A DNA stretch of 5,063 bases from Chitinophaga pinensis (GTDB lineage Bacteria > Bacteroidota > Bacteroidia > Chitinophagales > Chitinophagaceae), in the NCBI GenBank assembly GCA_945872805.1, contig CAMCBE010000177.1:1-5063 (forward strand), written 5' to 3'. The notes beneath the pieces were generated by a model. It was not told where the DNA came from. It saw only the letters and a program-made list of their open reading frames with translations, and searched no databases. Below are positions 1 through 5,063 of this stretch, one piece after another (the first letter of the stretch is position 1; every line of letters starts with the position of its first letter). Both the position numbers and the translations under genes were made by a program.

Positions 1-3000
1 CCAAAATACAGAATGGAGCTGGCTTAATAAGATAAATGGCAAACAACAGCGCAGTTGCTGTCAAGGTCTTTTCTCCTCCACTCAACTGTGCAATTGAAGC
101 TGGACGCTTACCTTTTGGCTTAGCCAATATATCTATTCCCGTGTCGGCAAGATTATCAGGATTCACCAACACCATATCGGCTGTGTCTTCCTCTGTAAAT
201 AATGCTTTGAAAACACGTTGGAAATTTTCTCTAACCTGATTAAATGTGGTTAGGAATTTCTGATTTGCTGTTGCCTCAACTTCTTGTATAGTTTGAGCCA
301 ACGAATTTTTAGCATCAACCAAATCATTCTTTTGTTCAAGTATGAAGTCATACCGCTTCTTCATTTCTTGGAATGCTTCAATAGCAGTTGGATTAACTTC
401 ACCAATATTCTCCAATCGCTTTTTCATCCTATCACAATCCATTTGCAATTGCTCAAGTGTCTCTTCTGTCAGCCTTGGCTTATCCAAAATCTGGTCAATG
501 TCAACTTTGAACTCAACGTTCAATCGTTCTTTTATTCCCGCCAATTGTAACCTCAATTCATTTATCTTGTCTTTGATCAGTCCGAGTAATTGATCAATCT
601 GCTCTTTATCTTTTACCTGATGCCTAAGTTCACTCTCTCGCTCACTTAAGGTATTTCTGAGTAAATAATATGCTTGATCTGCATCATTCAACAAACGCCC
701 TTCATCTTCCTTTCTACGATAGAATGCCAAAAGCTCTTCCTCAGCTTTTTTGAGATGAGCAATGGTTTCTTTTATCGTTGATGTAGCTTCAGACAACTGA
801 CTGTTACTAGTATCAATCTGACTTTTCAGTTCATCAAGCTGATTCTTTTTAAAGATTGCTTCTTGATGAGCGGCAGCTAACTTACTCTGTTGCTTTGCAA
901 GGGATAAATTAGCCTCATTGTATTGAGAATTAATACTATTGTATGCCAATTCAGCAACGGAATAATCGGCTTCAACTGCTTCAATACTAGCCGCTAACGC
1001 GGAAAGTTCCTGATTGAATTGATCAAGTGATATTTTGAATTCTTGCATTGACTCACGCCCCTGAGTAAGCTGCTGTTCAAAATCAGCTAGCCTATTCGAA
1101 GAATTCGTTTCTGCACTATGTAACCCATCAATCTTATTTTGAACGCTAAAAGCTTGATTTGATAGTTGTTGAATTTTTTGCTGAGACTCGTTAATGAATT
1201 TTTCTTTCAACTGATTGTTGTACTCCAACACCTCATTATGCCTGGCTTGGATATCATTTTTGATTACAGCAACAATACTGTCTTGTTCCGTAATTTCCTC
1301 AGCTAGCTTCTCCAGATTTTTAGCACGCCCAATTTTTTTACCTTCAAAAAGTCCAACGCTTCCTCCAGTTAAAGAATATTTACCCTTAACGTATTTACCA
1401 TGACGTTCAAGTACAATACTTCCGTTTGAATTTTCTAATGCAGAATCATCTTCTGCTATCAACACATTGCCAAGTAAATATTTTACTAGATTCTCATGCC
1501 GTGCATCGTATTCAACAATACTTGTAGCAGAAATTGTTCCGGGTGAAACTTGAGCGTGAAGATCTTTTGAGCCAAATTCAGCATTCAATTTATCGAGTAG
1601 AAAGAAATTTGCCTTGCCTTTTTTATTTTCATCCAATAAATGAATGGCTTGTAGGCCCTCCTGTAAATTATTAACTACATAGAAATTAAGATAGGGCTCA
1701 AGTACATTTTCTACAGCTGTTCTAAATTCCTCTTTAACATAAATAATGTCTGAAAGAATGGGCGCTGTATGATTCCATCCGGTATTCTTGTGGAGGAATT
1801 TAACGCTTTCAGGATATCCTTCCATTGAATCGACAAGACTTTTCAATAATGCATATTCATTCTTCTTGGAGTCCAACTTACGGCTCTCTTCAGCAAGATG
1901 AGAGCGCAAGCCTTCAAGCTTCGATTGAGTATCTAATATTTGCAACTTAGTTTCCTCGTGCTGCTGTTGAAGTGAAATCAAATTTTGTTTTTCAGTATTC
2001 AGTACCGATGTATTTTCATCACGTTGCACAGCTAAATCAGAAAGTTGTGCCTGCCTAACGACATGCTCCTCTTTAAGTTGAGCAATCGATTTATCCAAAT
2101 TGGCTAGAGATGTATCCCTAATGGCAACATTTTTTTCTGCCTCAAATTGATTTCGTTGAACTTGTTGATTTTTCCTTCTCAATTCATCAACCAAAATTCT
2201 TTTCTCATCAAAGGCTTGTCTATTTTGATCAACCTGTGTCTTTAACCCATCTATGCGCTGTTGTAGCTCACTCAGCTTAGCTTCCTCTTCTGCAATTTGA
2301 ACATGCGTAAACTGAATACTTTCCTCCAATCCAGCTGACTGTCCACCTGCTTTAGAAAGAAAATCATTCAACGACGTTTCTTTCTCTTTTAGGTACTTCA
2401 GTTGTTGATCAGCTAGATTCTTTTCATTTTCCTTTGTACGAATTTGATTAATTAATTCATTGAATGCTTGTTGCAATTGCTGAAGACTTTTTTCTTCTTC
2501 AATGAATTTGAGCTTCTGTTTTTCCAACTCAGCTTCTGCATGAGCGATTTTAGTTTCAATTTCAATCTTACGATCAGAATCTTGCTGTTGTTGTTCAGTA
2601 AGTTCTTTGTATTGCACATTAAATCCTTCTAATGCTGCCTTCGCAAGTTCTATAGAAGAAACTTTATATTCTTTTTTTATCTCGTAGTACTTCTCAGCTT
2701 TTTTTGCTTGACTCTCAAGCATTTTAAGTTGATTGTGGATTTCAAATAACAAATCCTCAATCCTTGCCAAATCTTGCTCCGTAGCATCTAGCTTTAACTT
2801 AGCTTCTTTTTTTCGTGTTTTGTAAATGCTTATTCCAGCTGCTTGCTCAAGCATTTTACGACGACTATTTTCTTTATCCTTGATAATGTCATCCACCATA
2901 GCAAGTTCAATAATCGCGTAACTATCTGTGCTAATTCCTGTATCAAGAAACAGATTATGAATGTCTTTCAACCTACACTGAACATCATTCAATCGATATT

Positions 3001-3331
3001 CACTTTCACCACTTTTATAAAACTTACGGGTAACGGTAACGGTATTGAATTCAGTAGGCAATAGATTTTTTGTGTTGTCAAATGTTAGGCTCACCTCAGC
3101 TAGTCCACTTGGCCCTCTGGTTTTGGACCCATTAAACACTAAACTCTCGAGGTTTTCACTCCTCAAATTGCTGATTTTATGCTCCCCAATAACCCATCTG
3201 ATTGAGTCTACTATATTGCTTTTCCCACAACCATTTGGACCGATAATTCCTGTGATTCCTTCATCGAAATTGATCACTGTTTTATCTGCGAAACTCTTAA
3301 ACCCCTTAATTTCTAAACTCTTTAATCTCAC
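1..3331 (-). CDS. smc: Chromosome segregation/condensation ATPase SMC (3' end beyond window)
   Basis: SMC is a cytoplasmic ABC-type ATPase that dimerises through its hinge and, with ScpA/ScpB, extrudes or holds DNA loops to compact and segregate the chromosome. The frame is open for 1110 codons to the window edge. In order: N-terminal head starting (M)RLKSLEIKGFKSF; Walker A GPNGCGKS at residues 31-38 (K37); arginine-finger position R57 in NLRSENLESLVFNG; divergent Q-loop around 140-145; conserved LEQAAGISIYKTRKKEA at 161-177; first coiled-coil arm about 175-500; hinge about 500-670, including TGGSVGLFEGKK; second arm about 675-970; GEVNPTAIEAF at 977-987; and ABC signature LSGGEK at 1083-1088. 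The window stops within Walker B, just before the expected DE pair. Bacterial SMCs are usually about 1,150-1,200 residues, so roughly 65-75 are missing. The start is GTG at 3331: it matches the family N-terminus, an in-frame TGA lies upstream, and no in-frame ATG intervenes. No Shine-Dalgarno is visible. Confidence 0.98.
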   Translation of the reverse strand, partial: MRLKSLEIKGFKSFADKTVINFDEGITGIIGPNGCGKSNIVDSIRWVIGEHKISNLRSENLESLVFNGSKTRGPSGLAEVSLTFDNTKNLLPTEFNTVTVTRKFYKSGESEYRLNDVQCRLKDIHNLFLDTGISTDSYAIIELAMVDDIIKDKENSRRKMLEQAAGISIYKTRKKEAKLKLDATEQDLARIEDLLFEIHNQLKMLESQAKKAEKYYEIKKEYKVSSIELAKAALEGFNVQYKELTEQQQQDSDRKIEIETKIAHAEAELEKQKLKFIEEEKSLQQLQQAFNELINQIRTKENEKNLADQQLKYLKEKETSLNDFLSKAGGQSAGLEESIQFTHVQIAEEEAKLSELQQRIDGLKTQVDQNRQAFDEKRILVDELRRKNQQVQRNQFEAEKNVAIRDTSLANLDKSIAQLKEEHVVRQAQLSDLAVQRDENTSVLNTEKQNLISLQQQHEETKLQILDTQSKLEGLRSHLAEESRKLDSKKNEYALLKSLVDSMEGYPESVKFLHKNTGWNHTAPILSDIIYVKEEFRTAVENVLEPYLNFYVVNNLQEGLQAIHLLDENKKGKANFFLLDKLNAEFGSKDLHAQVSPGTISATSIVEYDARHENLVKYLLGNVLIAEDDSALENSNGSIVLERHGKYVKGKYSLTGGSVGLFEGKKIGRAKNLEKLAEEITEQDSIVAVIKNDIQARHNEVLEYNNQLKEKFINESQQKIQQLSNQAFSVQNKIDGLHSAETNSSNRLADFEQQLTQGRESMQEFKISLDQFNQELSALAASIEAVEADYSVAELAYNSINSQYNEANLSLAKQQSKLAAAHQEAIFKKNQLDELKSQIDTSNSQLSEATSTIKETIAHLKKAEEELLAFYRRKEDEGRLLNDADQAYYLLRNTLSERESELRHQVKDKEQIDQLLGLIKDKINELRLQLAGIKERLNVEFKVDIDQILDKPRLTEETLEQLQMDCDRMKKRLENIGEVNPTAIEAFQEMKKRYDFILEQKNDLVDAKNSLAQTIQEVEATANQKFLTTFNQVRENFQRVFKALFTEEDTADMVLVNPDNLADTGIDILAKPKGKRPASIAQLSGGEKTLTATALLFAIYLIKPAPFCIL

Positions 3332-3485
3332 TGCATTACATTTTTTGGTCGGTCGACAAATATACCTTTTGGTTGCTTGGTTGAAACAACTAGTTATTCA
3401 CACCATTATGAACAAAAAACAGGCAGTAATTGACATTTTTTAGGGGGAAATGTGGATGTTTTACCGTATTTCCTAAGCAGAACGA
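3332..3485. other. Intergenic gap between the oxidoreductase and smc
   Basis: This 154-bp non-coding stretch follows the oxidoreductase TAA and precedes the smc GTG. It carries a Bacteroidota-type promoter candidate in its smc-proximal third and a leader of about 20-25 nt. Just after the oxidoreductase stop there is only a weak hairpin (CCTAA, 9-nt loop, TTAGG), with no T-run directly behind it, so no convincing intrinsic terminator is visible. Read-through from the oxidoreductase into smc is therefore possible. I see no small gene in it. Confidence 0.7.
3357..3389 (-). promoter_or_regulatory. Candidate Bacteroidota-type promoter for smc
   Basis: Reading the minus strand, TATATTTG (3364-3357) matches the Bacteroidota -7 consensus TAnnTTTG exactly. 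A TTG (3389-3387) lies 22 bp upstream, near the upper end of the spacing reported for the -33 element in this phylum. Transcription would begin around 3350, leaving a leader of about 20 nt before the smc GTG. The position directly upstream of a housekeeping gene supports the call. The motif is short and could occur by chance in AT-rich DNA. Confidence 0.5.
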
Positions 3486-4478
3486 TTAGGCCTTGTCGAC
3501 CTCATATATCAGCCCCATTTCAGCCCTAATTTTATCTAACGTCTCCATAAGATCTAATGTGTCAGACAGAGGATAAATTGGACTTTCTGTCAGCCGTTCA
3601 GCAAGGCACTCCTGAACATGGCGAATTTCGTATTGGTAGCCAAATCCTGACTCTCTGCCGACAGGTATTTCAGTGCGGCTATCAACCTTATCAGGATAAT
3701 AGTAGATGGTGGAGCTGGGTTCATAAAATCGGCTAGATAGACGAATTCTGCCTTCAGTTCCAAATATATCAGCATCTGTCTCCAGGTTAGAAACTAACGT
3801 AGAAAACAAGGTGGCTGTGTTTCCATTATTGTATTGAAATATTATAGAACACTGGTTATCTACCCCAGTATCAGCCCGATCCATGCTAGCTAGTATCCTA
3901 TCTGGCTTCCCCAATAGAGATTGAGCAAAAAACACCGTATAAATGCCTATATCAAGCAAAGCGCCTCCGCCTAAGGCAGGATTATATAACCGATCTGGTA
4001 TAGGATCAGTAGGCTTAAACCCAAAATTGGCCATTACACCTTTAATCTCCCCTATCTTTCCTTGGTCAATCATTTCCCTTAGTTTCAGGTAATGAGGTAA
4101 GAACCGACTCCAAAGGGCTTCCATCAAAAACACCTTATTGACTCTTGCCAATTCCACCATTTCGAATGCTTGTTTCGAATTGATGGCAAAAGCCTTTTCA
4201 CATAAAACCGCTTTACCATGTTTCAGACAAAGTAAGGTGTGTTCATGGTGCATAGCATGAGGACTGGCTACATAAATTACGTCGACTTCAGGGTCTAAAA
4301 CTAACTCCTCATAAGAACCATATGCCTGTAGAGCAGGATACTCTTTAGTGAACTCAAGAGCAGTTTGTTTATTTCGTGAGGCCACTGCATAAAGTTCACC
4401 GCCTTCTACCAATTTCAAATCTGATGCAAACTTTTTTGCAATCCTACCGCAAGCAAGAATACCCCATTTTATTTTCAT
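3486..4478 (-). CDS. Gfo/Idh/MocA-family NAD(P)-dependent oxidoreductase
   Basis: This predicted cytoplasmic dehydrogenase has 330 residues, normal for the family. The N-terminal Rossmann domain (about 1-120) begins KWGILACGRIAKKFA, where the dinucleotide-binding loop is A-C-G-R-I-A rather than strict GxGxxA/G. The family EKP motif reads CEKAFAIN (E94, K95), so the catalytic-site lysine is kept but proline is alanine. EALWSRFLPHY (120-130), GKIGEIKGVMANFGF (140-154) and GGGALLDIGIY (170-180, with D176 and Y180 in the usual active-site positions) mark the C-terminal alpha/beta substrate domain. These features resemble the dihydrodiol dehydrogenase / D-xylose 1-dehydrogenase branch, but the substrate cannot be read from sequence; a sugar or polyol is an inference. 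The ATG at 4478 is chosen over an in-frame ATG at 4556 because the extra 26 residues are translated low-complexity repeat with no family similarity. It lies 147 bp downstream of the hexosaminidase gene on the same strand. Confidence 0.95.
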   Translation of the reverse strand: MKIKWGILACGRIAKKFASDLKLVEGGELYAVASRNKQTALEFTKEYPALQAYGSYEELVLDPEVDVIYVASPHAMHHEHTLLCLKHGKAVLCEKAFAINSKQAFEMVELARVNKVFLMEALWSRFLPHYLKLREMIDQGKIGEIKGVMANFGFKPTDPIPDRLYNPALGGGALLDIGIYTVFFAQSLLGKPDRILASMDRADTGVDNQCSIIFQYNNGNTATLFSTLVSNLETDADIFGTEGRIRLSSRFYEPSSTIYYYPDKVDSRTEIPVGRESGFGYQYEIRHVQECLAERLTESPIYPLSDTLDLMETLDKIRAEMGLIYEVDKA

Positions 4479-4481
4479 GTT

Positions 4482-4516
4482 TGTTTTTTTGAGTTTTGAG
4501 TTGGGGGTTGGAAGTG
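4482..4516 (-). repeat. Degenerate tandem heptamers, AACTCAA type
   Basis: On the minus strand five consecutive 7-mers can be laid end to end: CACTTCC (4516-4510), AACCCCC (4509-4503), AACTCAA (4502-4496), AACTCAA (4495-4489) and AAAAACA (4488-4482). Two units are identical, and the units share an A/C-only or nearly A/C-only character. The block ends three bases before the oxidoreductase ATG and would form the end of its 5' leader, leaving it free of G and probably unstructured. Whether the repeat has a function is unknown. Confidence 0.6.
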
Positions 4517-4566
4517 GGGCCAAACTTAAAAAAAATATAATAGATTTGACCTCCACAAAAACTCAA
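4489..4566. repeat. Spaced 9-bp inverted repeat
   Basis: TTGAGTTTT at 4489-4497 is the exact reverse complement of AAAACTCAA at 4558-4566, with 60 bp between. The left arm is part of the AACTCAA heptamer block, and the right arm lies outside it in the core of the intergenic region. The arms bracket the candidate -7 element at 4521-4528. The repeat is short and lies in low-complexity DNA, so it may be accidental. Confidence 0.35.
4521..4528 (-). promoter_or_regulatory. Possible -7 element upstream of the oxidoreductase
   Basis: The minus strand reads TAAGTTTG here, an exact match to TAnnTTTG, preceded by a run of eight T residues. No TTG lies at the usual 17-23 bp spacing; the nearest, TTTG at 4559-4556, is 27 bp away. 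If used, transcription would start near 4514 and the leader would consist almost entirely of the A/C-rich heptamers. Weak support. Confidence 0.25.
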
Positions 4567-4588
4567 CAATACCGATAACTCCTATCCC

Positions 4589-4630
4589 CCCCAACACATA
4601 ACCTCTAACACCTAATATCTAACGTCTAAC
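4589..4630 (-). repeat. Degenerate tandem heptamers, GTTAGRN type
   Basis: On the minus strand six contiguous 7-mers fit one register: GTTAGAC (4630-4624), GTTAGAT (4623-4617), ATTAGGT (4616-4610), GTTAGAG (4609-4603), GTTATGT (4602-4596) and GTTGGGG (4595-4589), decaying into a G-run. A further GTTA at 4634-4631 precedes them. The first unit overlaps the last codons of the hexosaminidase gene and contains its TAG stop (4628-4626), so the repeat has entered or arisen at the gene end. Divergence rises with distance from the gene. The array resembles a decayed microsatellite; I know of no proven function. Confidence 0.65.
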
Positions 4631-5063
4631 TAACTTTTTTCTCCGCCCTTTTTTTCAAATCATCTATTCCTATAGTCATCATCCGGCCAATAGGCTTATG
4701 ATTTCTATAACTAATTAAGATAAGTTTTATGGCATCAAGAGGAACTTCGATTGAGGTTCCATCATATTTTGCATAATGATTATCAGGATACGAATTGTCA
4801 AAACTATAGTGAATATCGAGCCCTGAAATTTCTGAATCAAAATCTACTAACAATTTATTTTTTTCACCCTTCTTCACATTAACCAACGGATCGTATATAC
4901 TCGGCGCATACTTTCTGTCTGCAAAATTGAAACGATCGAATTGATCTTCAACACGGGTTACGAAATCATCCCAATTTCTAGTCTTTTTAGGAGACCAAGC
5001 AATTTCAGAAACAGCAAGACTTCTAGGCCAGATCATATATTGCAGGTGTCGTGTATTAAAAAT
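4626..5063 (-). CDS. GH20 beta-N-acetylhexosaminidase, C-terminal part (5' end beyond window)
   Basis: The visible 145 residues are the end of a glycoside hydrolase family 20 enzyme, which removes terminal N-acetylglucosamine or N-acetylgalactosamine from glycans, typically in the periplasm or outside the cell. The frame is open from the window edge, so the ATG at 5036 is an internal methionine and not the start. NTRHLQYMIWPRSLAVSE followed by IAWSPKKTRNWDDF (residues about 3-31) is the characteristic last segment of the GH20 TIM barrel. It is followed by a linker and a small beta domain (about 55-135). There, IHYSFDNSYP and YDGTSIEVP resemble the chitobiase/hexosaminidase C-terminal module, usually seen as a YTLDGSxPT-type motif. 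The catalytic Asp-Glu pair and any signal peptide lie outside the window, so activity and location cannot be judged here. The protein ends KKRAEKKVS at a TAG that belongs to the following heptamer array. Confidence 0.92.
   Translation of the reverse strand: MFNTRHLQYMIWPRSLAVSEIAWSPKKTRNWDDFVTRVEDQFDRFNFADRKYAPSIYDPLVNVKKGEKNKLLVDFDSEISGLDIHYSFDNSYPDNHYAKYDGTSIEVPLDAIKLILISYRNHKPIGRMMTIGIDDLKKRAEKKVS

Noticed and set aside
520..2700. Glutamine/glutamate/lysine-rich low-complexity stretches (for example EQQQQ near residue 586 bases into the 5' half) as repeats
   Set aside because: They are the expected heptad composition of the SMC coiled-coil arms and need no separate explanation.
36..3064. 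Several plus-strand open frames of 62-88 codons across this stretch
   Set aside because: They are antisense to the intact smc reading frame and their translations show no recognisable family; shadows of a real gene.
3045..3443. Plus-strand open frame of 132 codons covering the smc start and its upstream region
   Set aside because: Most of it is antisense to the highly conserved SMC Walker A region, and it runs across the smc promoter candidate; no protein-like features of its own.
3466..3490. Hairpin CCTAA-loop-TTAGG at the oxidoreductase stop as an intrinsic terminator
   Set aside because: The stem is only 5 bp and AT-rich, and no T-run follows directly.
3590..3775. Minus-strand open frame of 61 codons inside the oxidoreductase
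   Set aside because: It is an alternative frame within a clear coding gene whose own frame carries the family motifs.
4479..4556. N-terminal extension of the oxidoreductase from the ATG at 4556
   Set aside because: The extra 26 residues come from heptamer and A/T-rich sequence; family proteins start at the KWGIL strand, matching the ATG at 4478.
5034..5036. ATG at 5036 as the start of a 136-residue protein
   Set aside because: The frame stays open to the window edge, and the upstream residues (NTRHLQY) continue the GH20 barrel motif, so this methionine is internal.

Overview
The window is AT-rich and tightly packed. All three genes lie on the minus strand, so transcription runs from high to low coordinates: the C-terminal end of a glycoside hydrolase family 20 (GH20) beta-N-acetylhexosaminidase (4626-5063, its 5' end outside the window), a complete Gfo/Idh/MocA-family NAD(P)-dependent oxidoreductase (3486-4478), and smc, the chromosome-condensation ATPase (1-3331, its last ~65-75 codons outside the window). 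I read the smc frame through codon by codon and found 1110 sense codons with no stop or frameshift.

The organism is most likely a member of the Bacteroidota, perhaps Cytophagales-like. The evidence is the low GC, the absence of Shine-Dalgarno sequences before the genes, a good match to the Bacteroidota-type -7 promoter element (TAnnTTTG) just upstream of smc, and an SMC head whose usual Q-loop 'IIxQG' reads 'IIELAM', which I recall as typical of that phylum. This is inference from sequence style, not a database match.

The two intergenic gaps are short. The 154-bp gap between the oxidoreductase and smc holds a plausible promoter for smc and a compact leader. In that leader two minimal out-of-frame ATG reading frames (ATG-TAA and ATG-CAG-TGA) sit directly against the GTG start. 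The 147-bp gap between the hexosaminidase and the oxidoreductase is built largely of degenerate tandem heptamers: a GTTAGRN block that begins inside the end of the hexosaminidase gene and supplies its stop codon, and an AACTCAA/AACCCCC block that runs to within a few bases of the oxidoreductase start. A possible promoter element lies between the two blocks.

Functionally, the hexosaminidase trims terminal N-acetylhexosamines from glycans, and the oxidoreductase probably acts on a sugar or related polyol. The pair could belong to carbohydrate use, but nothing in the sequence proves a shared pathway. smc is a housekeeping gene and appears to have its own promoter. I see no mobile element, CRISPR array, RNA gene or defence system. 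The strongest leads for a second look are the heptamer-built intergenic region and the non-canonical SMC Q-loop.
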